Shown here: one piece after another, positions 1 to 10,600 of the stretch
Position numbering within the stretch: the first letter of the stretch is position 1
Layout: each line of letters begins with the position of its first letter
Origin: Arthrobacter sp. 9AX
GTDB taxonomy: Bacteria; Actinomycetota; Actinomycetes; Actinomycetales; Micrococcaceae
Reading direction: 5' to 3'
Assembly (NCBI RefSeq): GCF_902506095.1
Contig: NZ_LR733293.1
Location: 1,443,103 to 1,507,102 of the forward strand
Length of the DNA: 64,000 nt
Notes under the pieces: generated by a model
Database searches by the model: none
What the model was told of the DNA's origin: nothing
What the model saw: only the letters and a program-made list of their open reading frames with translations
Position numbers and translations under genes: made by a program

Positions 1-718
1 CGGTGCCGGCGTCGAACAGGCCTGCCACTGTGTAGGCCTGATCGTTGATGGTGAAGGTGGACCCGACGGTGAGGCTGTTCTTCTCCGCCAGCGTGGTGCC
101 GAGCAGGGCGCTTGTGGATTCGGCCGTGTAATCACCCAGGCCTGTGCCCTCGGTGATTGCCAGTGCCTTACCGGTGGTGTCCACCTCTGCTCCGATGCCC
201 GTTGCGGTGATCGGGAGCGACCGGGCGGGCGGGGTAGTGCCGGCAGTTCCCGTGGTGCCGTTCGCGGCCTGGTTGCGGCCGCCGAGCGTTCCGGCGTCGA
301 CCGCGGCGGTCAGGCTCGTAGTGAGGGTGGCCGAGGACTGGCCGCCGGGACCGCCCTGCCCGCCACCGGGACCTCCAGCGGTTCCGGCGGCGGCCTGGGC
401 TGCAGCTTCGGTGGCGTTGCGCAGGCGCAGGGATTGGGTTCCGACGACGGCACTGACGTTGGGGACGGCGGCGGCAGTTGCTGCCTGCTCGGCCGTGAGC
501 GGCTCACCGCCGCCTTCGAAGCCCTGCCCGCCGGCTGGGTTGACGGTCAGCACGGTGCCGACGGAGGCATTAAGTTCCTGGACTTTGGCTCCGACGGCCT
601 GGTTGGCCACCAGCATGGCCAGGGCCAAACCGATCGCAACAGCCAGCACGGCAACAACCGCTGCCGTGCGGACCTTGTTTCTGAAGGCATTGCCTACACT
701 GCGGGCAAGGACGCTCAC
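1..718 (-). CDS. FtsX/MacB-type ABC transporter permease, N-terminal part (runs off left edge)
   Basis: The minus-strand frame opens with GTG at 718-716, preceded five bases upstream by AGGAG, and stays open to the window edge, so only about 239 residues are visible. There is a short cytoplasmic start (SVLARSVGNAFRNKVRT), one hydrophobic helix at about residues 18-42, then a long soluble region rich in Gly, Gln, Thr and Ala. This matches the first helix and extracytoplasmic MacB core domain of FtsX-like permeases, which work with an ATPase to move lipoproteins, peptides or drugs across the envelope. A low-complexity Gly/Pro/Gln stretch lies at about residues 115-128. The ATPase partner is not in the window. 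Family confidence is good; substrate unknown. Confidence 0.8.
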   Translation of the reverse strand, partial: MSVLARSVGNAFRNKVRTAAVVAVLAVAIGLALAMLVANQAVGAKVQELNASVGTVLTVNPAGGQGFEGGGEPLTAEQAATAAAVPNVSAVVGTQSLRLRNATEAAAQAAAGTAGGPGGGQGGPGGQSSATLTTSLTAAVDAGTLGGRNQAANGTTGTAGTTPPARSLPITATGIGAEVDTTGKALAITEGTGLGDYTAESTSALLGTTLAEKNSLTVGSTFTINDQAYTVAGLFDAGT

Positions 719-892
719 GTTACTCCTATGGTTCCGGTGCCAGCCGGGCAGGCTGGCTTCGGGTCCACTCTGGTGCGGCAGCCTGTGCAGGCAACGGGGT
801 GAAGCTGTGTTTGAGCTGTGAAGAACCACGCGCTCCAGTTCACCGGACCAGAGGTACTGGCCGTGAACCAGTAGGACCGGCAGGCACGGAAA

Positions 893-921
893 AGCCCGGC
901 CCCCGCAATGGGGACCGGGCT
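893..921 (-). terminator. Rho-independent terminator after chvE
   Basis: Read on the minus strand, a G/C-rich stem (AGCCCGG/CCGGGCT extended by CCCC/GGGG pairs) is followed by TTTT. It lies about 50 bases beyond the chvE stop, so it should end the mmsA-mmsB-chvE transcript. Confidence 0.8.
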
Positions 922-969
922 CATCCTTGTCCGGTTGTTGCCGGACCAGATTGCCTGCGTGGGGATCGA

Positions 970-2067
970 CTACTTGGTGATCGGGCCGAGGACCGGATCG
1001 TCAGTGTAAGCGGTCTTCACGTTCGCGGCGGTGACGATGACCGGCTCCAGCAGGTAGGCCGGAACGGTCTTGACGCCGTTGTTGTAGGAGTCCTTGTCGT
1101 TGATCTCAGGCGTCTTGCCGGCCTGGAGGTCCTTCACCATGGTGATGGCGTGCTCAACGAGCTTGCGGGTGTCCTTGTTGATGGTGGAGTACTGCTCGCC
1201 TGCCATGATGGACTTCACGGACTCAACTTCGGAGTCCTGGCCGGTGACCACGGGGAGCGGCTTGCCAGCGGCCTTGACCGAGGTCAGTACCGCGCGGGCC
1301 AGGGTGTCGTTCGGGGAGAGGACGCCGTCCAGGGAGGCGCTGGTGTAACTGCCCGTGAGCAGGGTGTCGGCGCGGCGCTGGGCGTTCTCAGCCTTCCAGC
1401 CTTGGGTCACAGCCTGTTCAAAGCTGGTCTGGCCGGACAGGACCTTAAGGGTGCCGTCGTCGATTTTAGGCTTCAGGACGCTCATGGCACCATCGAAGAA
1501 CACCTTGGCGTTGGCATCGTCGGGGGAACCGGCAAACAGTTCCACGTTGTACGGGCCGCTGGGCTTCTTGGCCTTGAGGCCTTCCAGCAGGGCCTGGCCC
1601 TGCAGTTCGCCCACCTTGAAGTTGTCGTACGCCACGTAGTAGTCCACGTTCTCGGTGTTCAGCAGCAGGCGGTCGTAGGCGATGATGGTGGCGCCGGAGT
1701 CCTTGGCCTGCTTGAGCTGGGTGCCAAGCTGCGAGCCGTCGATGGCGCCGACGATGATGACCTTGGCGCCCTTGGTGACCATGGCGCTGATCTGGTTCTG
1801 CTGCTCGGACACGCCGCCGTTGGCGAACTGCACGTCAGCTTTGAAGCCAGCCCCGTTAAGGCCGTCATTGAACAGTTTCTCCGCCAGGACCCAGTTTTCA
1901 CTGGTCTTCTGCGGAAGTGCGACGCCGATGGAGGAGCTCTGTTCGAATCCTCCTGCGCCTCCACTCGCTCCGCCCGAAGGGGTTTCCGAGCGGCCGCAGC
2001 CTGTCAGCGCCAGTGCTGCGATTGCAGCTACCGCTGCGGCCTTCCCTGCTTTACCAATCATTCGCAT
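970..2067 (-). CDS. chvE: Multiple-monosaccharide ABC transporter substrate-binding lipoprotein (ChvE family)
   Basis: A 365-residue protein with a lipoprotein signal peptide (lipobox LTGC, Cys at about residue 24), followed by a periplasmic-binding-protein type 1 sugar fold. Motifs typical of the ChvE group are visible (GVALPQKTSENW, VIIVGAIDGSQL, SGATIIAYDRLLL, VVTGQDSE). It should capture monosaccharides such as xylose, glucose, galactose or arabinose at the outer face of the membrane and hand them to the permease upstream in the operon. It is the last gene of the set, 51 bases after mmsB; a purine-rich AAGAGAAA lies ahead of the ATG. Exact sugar specificity cannot be read from the sequence. 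Confidence 0.93.
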   Translation of the reverse strand: MRMIGKAGKAAAVAAIAALALTGCGRSETPSGGASGGAGGFEQSSSIGVALPQKTSENWVLAEKLFNDGLNGAGFKADVQFANGGVSEQQNQISAMVTKGAKVIIVGAIDGSQLGTQLKQAKDSGATIIAYDRLLLNTENVDYYVAYDNFKVGELQGQALLEGLKAKKPSGPYNVELFAGSPDDANAKVFFDGAMSVLKPKIDDGTLKVLSGQTSFEQAVTQGWKAENAQRRADTLLTGSYTSASLDGVLSPNDTLARAVLTSVKAAGKPLPVVTGQDSEVESVKSIMAGEQYSTINKDTRKLVEHAITMVKDLQAGKTPEINDKDSYNNGVKTVPAYLLEPVIVTAANVKTAYTDDPVLGPITK

Positions 2068-2118
2068 TGTTGGTTTCTCTTTCTTTGTGGTGGTGTAACC
2101 CTATTCAGGCAGTAGAGC

Positions 2119-3402
2119 TCAGGCTTCCCTGGCGATCGCTTCCTTGGTGGAGGTGGTCTCGTCGGGTTGGAGCGGGGTGCTGGGGCCTCCGGAAGGACGG
2201 CCCATGTTCCTGGTCAGCAGGCCGATGATCGACTTTTTGCCCTGGGTCTTGTTGTAGACGTCGAAGGCGACGGCGATCAGGAGGACAAGGCCTTTGATGA
2301 TCTGGGTGAGGTCGGCGCCGACGCCCAGGAGCTGCAGGCCGTTGTTCAGGACTGCCATCACCAGGCCACCGATAATGGAGCCCACAACGGTCCCGACGCC
2401 GCCGGTGACTGCCGCGCCGCCGATGAAGACTGCGGCGATGGCGTCCAGTTCCCAGCCGACGCCGTCGAACGGACCTGAGGCTGTGGAGCGGCCAACGAAG
2501 ATCATGCCCGCCAGGCCGGCCAGGATGGACATGTTCATCATGACCAGGAAGTTGACCTTCTTGGACTGCACGCCGGAAAGTTCGGCCGCGTGCCGGTTGC
2601 CACCGACGGCGTAGACGTGCCGGCCGAGGATGGTGCGGGAGGAGATGAAGCCGTACAGCAGGACCAGGACGGCCAGGATCAGGCCCGGGATGGGGAAGGA
2701 CGTTCCGGGGCGGCCCGTGGCGAAGAGGTAGGTGGCGTAGAGGATGGCGCCGCACACCAGGACCAGCTTCAGCGCGGTGACCCACATTTCCGGAACCTCA
2801 GCACCGAGGGCCTTGGCGCGTGCACGGGAGCGGAGTTCGCCCCACACTACGAAGGCTGCGGCGGCGATGCCCAGCAGGAGCGTGAGGTTGTTGAAGCCGG
2901 TGTTCGGGCCTACCTCCGGGAGGTAGCCGGAGCCCAGGTACTGGAAGTCATTGGGGACAGGGATGGTGTTGGACTTGCCCACGAACTGGTTGAAGCCGCG
3001 GAACAGCAGCATGCCTGCCAGGGTGACGATGAAGGCGGGGATCCCCACGTACGCCGTCCACCAGCCTTGCCATGCTCCGATCACCGCGCCAAGCGCCAGG
3101 CCGAGCAGCACACCGGCCCACCAGGGAATACCCCAGTCGCGGATGGCCAGGGCAACGGTCACACCGACGAACGCGGCCACCGAGCCGACCGAGAGGTCGA
3201 TGTGCCCGGCGATGATCACCAGCACCATGCCGATGGCCAGGATGAGGATGTACGAGTTGCCGTTGAAGAGGTTGATGACGTTGCCGGGCGTGAGGGTCCG
3301 GCCGCTGGTGGCGATCTGGAAGAAGACGATCAGGGCCACCAGGGCAAAGATCATGCCGAATTGGCGGGTATTTCCGCCAAAGAGCTTCTTGAGGGCGTTC
3401 AT
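2119..3402 (-). CDS. mmsB: Multiple-monosaccharide ABC transporter permease (MmsB/GguB family)
   Basis: A 427-residue polytopic membrane protein of the BPD_transp_2 type (XylH/GguB-like) with many hydrophobic segments, and motifs AIGMVLVIIAGHIDLSVGS near residue 60 and GFISSRTILGRHVYAVGGN in the middle, which are hallmarks of sugar CUT2 permeases. It forms the membrane channel of the importer with the ATPase upstream (45-base gap) and the ChvE lipoprotein downstream. An AAGGACTG ribosome site lies ahead of ATG 3402. The long C-terminal tail rich in Pro/Thr/Ser is cytoplasmic by inference. Identification of the family is firm. Confidence 0.93.
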   Translation of the reverse strand: MNALKKLFGGNTRQFGMIFALVALIVFFQIATSGRTLTPGNVINLFNGNSYILILAIGMVLVIIAGHIDLSVGSVAAFVGVTVALAIRDWGIPWWAGVLLGLALGAVIGAWQGWWTAYVGIPAFIVTLAGMLLFRGFNQFVGKSNTIPVPNDFQYLGSGYLPEVGPNTGFNNLTLLLGIAAAAFVVWGELRSRARAKALGAEVPEMWVTALKLVLVCGAILYATYLFATGRPGTSFPIPGLILAVLVLLYGFISSRTILGRHVYAVGGNRHAAELSGVQSKKVNFLVMMNMSILAGLAGMIFVGRSTASGPFDGVGWELDAIAAVFIGGAAVTGGVGTVVGSIIGGLVMAVLNNGLQLLGVGADLTQIIKGLVLLIAVAFDVYNKTQGKKSIIGLLTRNMGRPSGGPSTPLQPDETTSTKEAIAREA

Positions 3403-3447
3403 TGTTTCAGTCCTTGTGTCCGGAAGGTTCTGGGATGATCCAGAGGG

Positions 3448-5004
<1,557 letters not shown>

Positions 5005-5073
5005 ATTGCCCTAACCCTCCAATGCAATGACTTCTTTGTCCGGCCGGCAAAGCGCAGGGCCGTCTGATGCAAA

Positions 5074-5112
5074 AGTAAACTGGATCACTCCGGTTGTCGT
5101 CAAGTCTTTAAC
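5074..5112 (-). promoter_or_regulatory. Promoter and candidate ROK operator of mmsA-mmsB-chvE
   Basis: On the minus strand TTGACG (5103-5098) and TTTACT (5079-5074) are separated by 18 bases. The imperfect palindrome GTCAA-N4-TTAAC occupies 5099-5112 and overlaps the -35. The same palindrome, followed by the same GCA, overlaps the -35 of the ROK gene at 6360-6373. Promoter and operator roles are inferred. Confidence 0.55.
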
Positions 5113-5136
5113 GCATATCCCGGATAACGAAACGGT

Positions 5137-6327
5137 CTAGGTTTTGCGGATCCCGGCATGCTGGAACACCAGGGCGGCCGCTCCCAAAGCTTCCGCGCGG
5201 TCGCCCAGGGAGGACATGGAAAGCTTGGTGGTCTCGCCGATGACAGGTACGGCGTGCCGGACAAGCCCCCTCCTGATGGGGTCCAGGAAGAGGTCCCCCA
5301 GGCCTGCCAGCGGCCCGCCCACCACGATCACCTCGGGGTTGATGAGGTTGGCGACGTTACCCAGCGCACGGCCCACGGCAAGCCCTGCATCGTCCAGCAC
5401 CCGAAGCGTTGCCGAGTCCCGGGCGAGGGCCTTCCTGACGATGTCCGCAGGGGTCAAGGGCCGGTCTTCGCCCCGGCTCAGGAGCTCGATCATGGTGGTG
5501 GTGGAAGCGATCGTTTCGAGGCAGCCGCGGTTCCCGCACCGGCACACCAGCCCTTGTTCGTGGATGGTGGCGTGGCCGATCTCACCGGTGATTCCGACGT
5601 TGCCGTAATAGGGGGCGCCGTTGAGGATGAGGCCCGCTCCGATGCCGGACCCAATCTTCAGGAACAGCAGGTTGCTGACGCCGGTGTGCTGGCCCCAGGT
5701 CACCTCGGACCAGGCCCCGAGGTTTGCGTCGTTGTCAACAAATACGGGGATTTTGAGCCTTTCCTCCAGGTGTTGGAGGATGTTGATGCCCACCCATTCG
5801 GGGAGGATCGCGCCCTGGGCCACGGTGCCGGAGCGCCGGTCTATCGGCCCTGGAATTCCGACGCCGGCACCCACCACGGCGGTTCGCGCGACGCCGCTTT
5901 CGTCCAGGAGTTTCGCCAGCAGGTCGACGGCGGCCTGGATGCCTTCCTCGGCCTGGTGGCCGAGGGGCAGGGCTACTGATTCCTCGGCGATGACGTGGTA
6001 GCTGAGCGAAGCCAGGACCACCCGGAGGTGCCTGCGGCCGAAATCGATTCCCACCGCCACGGCCCCGTTGCTGTTGAGCCGGACGTTCAGTGCCCGGCGG
6101 CCCGAGCTGGTGATCGGTTCGGTCGATGCCAGGCCCGAGTCGAGCATGATTTTGACAATGTTGGAGACCGTTGCGGTGGAGAGCCCGGTCTGCCGGGCCA
6201 GCTCCGCCTGGGTGGAGGGACCGCCCATCAGTGACTCGATGATCCGTTGCTGGTTCAGTTGCCGCAGCGCGGATTGTGAGCCGGGATTCTTAGGCTTGCT
6301 CCTCGTTGAGCGCGAAGTTGCGGGCAT
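5137..6327 (-). CDS. ROK family transcriptional repressor (XylR/NagC type)
   Basis: A 396-residue protein. An N-terminal winged helix-turn-helix (about residues 15-80; STQAELARQTGLSTATVSNIV) is followed by a ROK sugar-kinase-like domain (GIDFGRRHLRV near 93) with the zinc-binding CRCGNRGCLE motif near residue 262. ROK regulators bind a sugar or sugar phosphate and release DNA. Its position directly upstream of, and in line with, the ChvE/MmsAB importer makes it the likely local repressor of both. Its own CAATCT -10 ends seven bases before the ATG and no Shine-Dalgarno is visible, so the mRNA may be leaderless. The effector sugar is unknown. Confidence 0.92.
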   Translation of the reverse strand: MPATSRSTRSKPKNPGSQSALRQLNQQRIIESLMGGPSTQAELARQTGLSTATVSNIVKIMLDSGLASTEPITSSGRRALNVRLNSNGAVAVGIDFGRRHLRVVLASLSYHVIAEESVALPLGHQAEEGIQAAVDLLAKLLDESGVARTAVVGAGVGIPGPIDRRSGTVAQGAILPEWVGINILQHLEERLKIPVFVDNDANLGAWSEVTWGQHTGVSNLLFLKIGSGIGAGLILNGAPYYGNVGITGEIGHATIHEQGLVCRCGNRGCLETIASTTTMIELLSRGEDRPLTPADIVRKALARDSATLRVLDDAGLAVGRALGNVANLINPEVIVVGGPLAGLGDLFLDPIRRGLVRHAVPVIGETTKLSMSSLGDRAEALGAAALVFQHAGIRKT

Positions 6328-6334
6328 GATTAGA

Positions 6335-6373
6335 AGATTGCCCCATCCGAACTCTTGTAGTCAAGAAGTTAAC
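6335..6373 (-). promoter_or_regulatory. Promoter and candidate autoregulatory operator of the ROK gene
   Basis: TTGACT (6364-6359) and CAATCT (6340-6335), read leftwards, have an 18-base spacer. Palindrome GTCAA-N4-TTAAC at 6360-6373 overlaps the -35 exactly as in the mmsA promoter. Function is inferred from the duplication and position. Confidence 0.5.
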
Positions 6374-6487
6374 GCAATGAGGCCTTGGAGCAACGAGCAG
6401 GATGACGGGACGATCTGCCCCCGGGGCGGGGGCGCGCGGTGCAAATGGACCACAAAGCGTGCCTCCCGGGGTGGCTAGTCTGGTGTC

Positions 6488-7330
6488 ATGCCTTCCGCTT
6501 CCGGAAGGCTGCTCCGACGAGGGAAGGTGGCCGCGGTGTTGCTGGCACTCCTGCAGGCAAATGCTCTGGTGATGGATGTGGATGCCAACTGCGCCGCCAT
6601 CGACGAGGCGGCCGGGGCCGCCGCTGCAGCCGGGGCGGCAGTCCTGCTGACCCCCGAACTTTTTCCCACCGGCTACGCTCCCGGCCGGGTCCGTGCGGAA
6701 CTGAAGCCCGCTGCCCTGCCCGGGATCCGGGCGAAACTTGCCGGCATCGCCCGGCGCCACGGGATCGGCCTGGTGTACAGCCTTCCCCGCGTCAGCACAC
6801 AGGGGGAGTGGCACATCAGCGCCACCCTCGTTGATGCCGCGGGCAACAACCTCCTCACCTACGACAAGGTGCACCTCTTCGGCCCTGACGAGCGCGCGGC
6901 GTTCCATCCGGCGGCCCGGCCTCCCGCCGTCGTAAATTTCCTGGGAATCCCCACCTCCATGGTGATCTGCTACGACGTCGAATTCCCGGAGTCAGTCCGG
7001 GCCGCTGCCGTTGCCGGTGCTGAGCTGCTCCTGGTTCCCACCGCGCTGGCGCACGGATTCGACGACGTTCCGCAGGTACTCCTGCGGGCACGGGCACTGG
7101 AGAGCCAGTTGACCATCGCCTACGCGAACCACACCGGGGTCGAAGAGGGGTGCCGGTTCCTTGGCGGCAGCGTCATCGCGGGCCCGGACGGCACCTTGCT
7201 GGCAGGGGCCGGGGCGGATCCCCGGCTCGTTTACGCCGAGGTGGATGAAGGGGCAGCCGCGCGTGCCCGCAACCAAATTCCCTACCTCGCCGAACGCCGG
7301 CCGGACGTCTACCGTTCCTGGGACTCCTGA
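6488..7330 (+). CDS. davA: Nitrilase-superfamily omega-amidase, DavA-like (5-aminovaleramidase type)
   Basis: A carbon-nitrogen hydrolase of 280 residues with the Glu-Lys-Cys triad in its usual contexts: Glu57 (TPELFPTGY), Lys127 (YDKVHLFG) and Cys161 (VICYDVEFPE). The protein aligns well from memory with DavA of Pseudomonas, which hydrolyses 5-aminovaleramide to 5-aminovalerate; the DavB-like monooxygenase at 10597 would make that substrate. Two starts are plausible: ATG 6488, six bases after a TAGTCT -10 (leaderless), or GTG 6536, eight bases after GAGGGAAGG. The second gives the N-terminus usual for the family. The 3' end overlaps the convergent pucR gene by 22 bases. Substrate could instead be 4-guanidinobutyramide (arginine route). 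Confidence 0.82.
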   Translation: MPSASGRLLRRGKVAAVLLALLQANALVMDVDANCAAIDEAAGAAAAAGAAVLLTPELFPTGYAPGRVRAELKPAALPGIRAKLAGIARRHGIGLVYSLPRVSTQGEWHISATLVDAAGNNLLTYDKVHLFGPDERAAFHPAARPPAVVNFLGIPTSMVICYDVEFPESVRAAAVAGAELLLVPTALAHGFDDVPQVLLRARALESQLTIAYANHTGVEEGCRFLGGSVIAGPDGTLLAGAGADPRLVYAEVDEGAAARARNQIPYLAERRPDVYRSWDS

Positions 7331-8952
7331 GCATATCCGGGCAGAAACTCCCGGTACTGCAGGGCAATCCACAGCTCGGCCCGGGCCTGCGCCTGGCCGA
7401 GATCCAGGCCCAGCAGGTCAGCGATGGAATTGATCTGCCGGCGCACGCTGTTCCGGTGCAGGCCCAGATCCTTCGCGGTGGCATCCCAGCTCCCGTTCGC
7501 CGCCAGCCATGACCGCAGGACGCCGAGGTGGGTATCACGGCGCTCCGGTTCCAGTTCCAGCACTGGCGCCAGGAGCCTGGCCGCCAGCATGCTGCCGGCG
7601 TCCTTGCCGAGCAGGCCGGTCACGGACCAGGTCACCTCCTCCATGCGGACGCTTTTGCCTGACGCCACCGCCCGCGCCCGCAACGACGAGACGCGGCGGT
7701 ACGCCTCCGGCAGGCCAGGCAGCTCCGCCGGCTCACCCACCACCAGGCGCCACCCCAGCTGCTCCACCTCGGCCACCAGCTGGTCATCGACCTTCAGCCG
7801 GGTCACGGCCGCGAAGCCGTAATCGGTGAGCTCCACCATCTTGCTGTCGAACAGCCGCCGCCACTGGAGCATTTCCCGGACCGGCCCCTCATCGGCGGCA
7901 GGGGCAGCCGCTGCCCGCACTCCCTGCACCACGCGGACCTGGCCGGACCGCGTTCCCGCGACGCTTTGCGCCAGCAGATCCTTCAGCACGTTCAGCTGGC
8001 GGGTGCTGCCCCCCGCCGCGGTTTCGGGATGAAGCAGCAGTGCAGTGGCGAGCTGGCTCGGGGCCAGAGACCCGCTGGTGCGTTGGCGGACCAGCAGTTC
8101 CAGGAGTCCCACGACGGACGAGACCACGCTGTTCTGCGCGGGAGTCAGTGACTTGTCCGCGCCAACCACCAGGCCGCCCAAGGTGGCGTCTTTGCTGCTG
8201 CGGAGGGGATGGCCGAACACCAACGCCGAGCCGGGGGCATCGAAGGTTTCGGTTTCCACCCGGGGTCCGCTCCCCGAGAGGAGCCTCTTCAGGACGGGCT
8301 GCAGCCGGGAGGGTTCGACGGCGGCACCCGCCCGGGCGCGCACGCGCCCGTCCGTGCCAAACAGGACAGCCCACACTGGCACGCGCTGTGTCAGGGCTGC
8401 CAGCAGTTCATGCTCGGGCCTGGCCGACAGTACGGCCCGCATCAGGTGGCGGTTGGTCTCGGCGAGCTGGCGGACGGCCTGGGCATTTCCTGACTCCAGC
8501 AGCTTGGAGAACTCCAGCCCCAACGCCGCGAAAGGGACGCTGGCGGGCACTTCGACCAAGGTGAGTCCCTGCTGCCGGCAAGCTGCCAGCACGTGGTCCG
8601 GCACGGCGTCGTAATAGGGCTGCAGTCCGAAGCCCAGCGCGGCCACGCCTGCCGCCACGAGCCGGCGGACATATTCGTCAGCCCGCGCCTTGGCGGCCGG
8701 GCCGCTGTCCTGGCCGTTACCGCCGGTCCCTTCGTCGCGGAACGGCAGGCCGGCGGTGAGGACAAATTCGCCGTCGAGCAGGTAGGGGGTGGGGTCCTCC
8801 AGTTCGCTCGGCTCAACCCAGCGCAGCGGCACGTTGCCGTTCCCGGCGTTGTGGACCACTGCCACCTCGGGCGGCAGAGCCTGCAGAAACTGGCCGAGCG
8901 TCACAGCGTCCAGTTGCTCCGTGATGCTCGCTGCTGGTGCATTGCGTCTCAT
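7309..8952 (-). CDS. PucR family transcriptional regulator
   Basis: A 547-residue protein with an N-terminal PucR ligand-sensing domain (about residues 15-135; YLLDGEFVLTAGLPF), a central GGDEF-like linker region, and a C-terminal PucR helix-turn-helix (ANGSWDATAKDLGLHRNSVRRQINSI near 490-520). Members regulate purine, amino-acid and amine catabolism. It is transcribed divergently from the amino-acid permease/monooxygenase pair and convergently with the amidase, so it is the probable regulator of this degradation module. A TATAGT -10 lies eight bases before the ATG with no ribosome site, suggesting a leaderless or nearly leaderless mRNA. Effector is unknown. Confidence 0.88.
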   Translation of the reverse strand: MRRNAPAASITEQLDAVTLGQFLQALPPEVAVVHNAGNGNVPLRWVEPSELEDPTPYLLDGEFVLTAGLPFRDEGTGGNGQDSGPAAKARADEYVRRLVAAGVAALGFGLQPYYDAVPDHVLAACRQQGLTLVEVPASVPFAALGLEFSKLLESGNAQAVRQLAETNRHLMRAVLSARPEHELLAALTQRVPVWAVLFGTDGRVRARAGAAVEPSRLQPVLKRLLSGSGPRVETETFDAPGSALVFGHPLRSSKDATLGGLVVGADKSLTPAQNSVVSSVVGLLELLVRQRTSGSLAPSQLATALLLHPETAAGGSTRQLNVLKDLLAQSVAGTRSGQVRVVQGVRAAAAPAADEGPVREMLQWRRLFDSKMVELTDYGFAAVTRLKVDDQLVAEVEQLGWRLVVGEPAELPGLPEAYRRVSSLRARAVASGKSVRMEEVTWSVTGLLGKDAGSMLAARLLAPVLELEPERRDTHLGVLRSWLAANGSWDATAKDLGLHRNSVRRQINSIADLLGLDLGQAQARAELWIALQYREFLPGYAQESQER

Positions 8953-8982
8953 GAAGCATCACTATAGGTCACTTTGCACTGC

Positions 8983-8998
8983 GTGAGATGCGGCTCAC
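8983..8998. promoter_or_regulatory. Palindrome GTGAG-N6-CTCAC between pucR and the permease
   Basis: A perfect 5+5 inverted repeat with a 6-base spacer sits in the 108-base divergent intergenic region, close to the -35 position of both a leftward TATAGT (8966-8961) and a rightward TACTGT (9004-9009). It could bind PucR or a CRP-type regulator. This is inference from position. Confidence 0.4.
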
Positions 8999-9060
8999 AG
9001 CCCTACTGTGAGTGAGGGGAAACCAGTTCAAGCCGCCAACCAACAGAACGGACGTCAACG

Positions 9061-10600
9061 ATGACTGTGCCTACACTCTCGGGCGGGACAGCCGCCGCGC
9101 CGGCCGCCCGTCCCGCCCTGGGCGCCCAACTCCTGCGCCGCAAGCCCATCGCACAGATGGTCAGCGAAGCGGAAAGTGCCGGCAGCGGCCCCCGCCTGGT
9201 CCGCAGCTTTGGTGTCCTCCAGCTGACCATGATCTCCGTGGGTGCAACGCTGGGGACGGGGATCCTGGTGATCCTGGGCGAATCCGTACCGCTGGCCGGA
9301 CCCGCCATCTGGATATCCTTCGCCATCGCCGGCCTGGCCGCGCTGCTGTCAGCGGTTTCGTACGCGGAGATGGCCGGGCTGGTGCCCGTGGCCGGCTCCA
9401 GCTACTCCTATACCTACGCCACCATGGGTGAAGGGATGGCGTGGATCTGCGGCTGGTGCCTGGTGCTGGAGTACGCGGTGTCCGTTGCGGCAGTTGCGGT
9501 GGGTGCGGGGCAATACGTGAACGAAGCCCTTGCCGTCTTCGGGGCCGTCCTTCCTGACGCCCTGTCCCAACCGCCGGGCGACGGCGGCATGGTCAACATC
9601 CCCGCCATGGTCATCGTGTTGCTCGCCACCGTCCTCCTGGTCCGCGGGGCAAAGGAGAGTGCCTGGATCAACACCGCCATTGTGGCCGTGAAGGTGGGCA
9701 TCCTGCTGTTCTTCTGCGCCGTGGCCTTCACTGCGTTCAACGCCGGAAACTTCGAACCCCTGCTGCCCATGGGAGCGGCCGGTGTCTCAGCCGCGGCCTC
9801 CCGGGTGTTCTTCTCTTACATTGGCTTTGACGCCGCGTCCACCGCCGGTGAGGAAGCCCGCAATCCCAAGCGTGATCTGCCCAGGGCCATCATGCTGTCC
9901 ATGCTGATTGTCACTACCATCTATGTCCTGGTGGCGGTCGCCGCGATTGGTGCCCCGGCCGTGGGGCTGGTTCGACGGTACTGAGGCCGCCCTGGTGAAG
10001 ATCCTTGAGGAAACCACCGGCCAGCCGTGGATCGCCCTGGTCTTCGCGGTGGGCGCCGTGCTGGCCATTGCCAGCATTGTCCTCACGGTGCTTTACGGAC
10101 AGACCCGCATCCTGCTGTCCATGTCCCGCGACGGCCTCATTCCGCAGGTTTTCGGCCGCGTCTCCCGGAGGACCGGCACCCCCGTGGCCGGCACGCTCCT
10201 GGTGGGAACCGCCGTCGCGCTTACCGCCGGACTGGTGCCGCTGGGAGCCCTTGCGGACGCCACCAGCATTGGCACCCTCTTCGCTTTCGCGCTGGTGAAC
10301 ATGGCCGTGATCCACCTGCGCCGCACCCGGCCCGGGCTGGAGCGGACCTTCCGGGTGCCCCTCTTCCCGATGACGCCCATCCTGGGCGCCGCAATGTGCG
10401 CTTACCTGATGGCGAACCTCGGTGCTGACACGTGGGTGGTCTTCGCCCTCTGGATGCTGGTGGGCATTGGGGCGTACTTTGGCTACGGACGCCGTAACTC
10501 CCGCGTGGCAGCGCTGGGCAGCGAGGAATACCGCGCGCTCTCCGAACCGAACCTTTCAACCCAGAACAACCCCGAACCAACGAAGGCAGAACTTCCATGA
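9061..10600 (+). pseudogene. APC-superfamily (cationic) amino-acid permease, interrupted by a +1 frameshift
   Basis: Two reading frames together encode one permease of about 512 residues. The first runs 9061 to a stop at 9984 and the second continues in the +2 frame to 10600. Removing one C from CCCC at 9953-9956 restores a continuous protein reading AAIGARPWGWFDGTEAAL. The conserved APC start (MISVGATLGTGILVILGE) and the segment ITRNPKRDLPRAI-like EEARNPKRDLPRAIM place it in the CAT/YfnA group of cationic amino-acid carriers, which fits lysine or arginine uptake for the downstream monooxygenase. The stop overlaps the davB start (ATGA). A sequencing error is as likely as a true mutation. Confidence 0.85.

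Noticed and set aside
144..821. Plus-strand open frame at the left edge
   Set aside because: The minus strand has a ribosome site, a GTG start and a typical MacB/FtsX N-terminus; the plus frame is Pro/Ala-rich noise.
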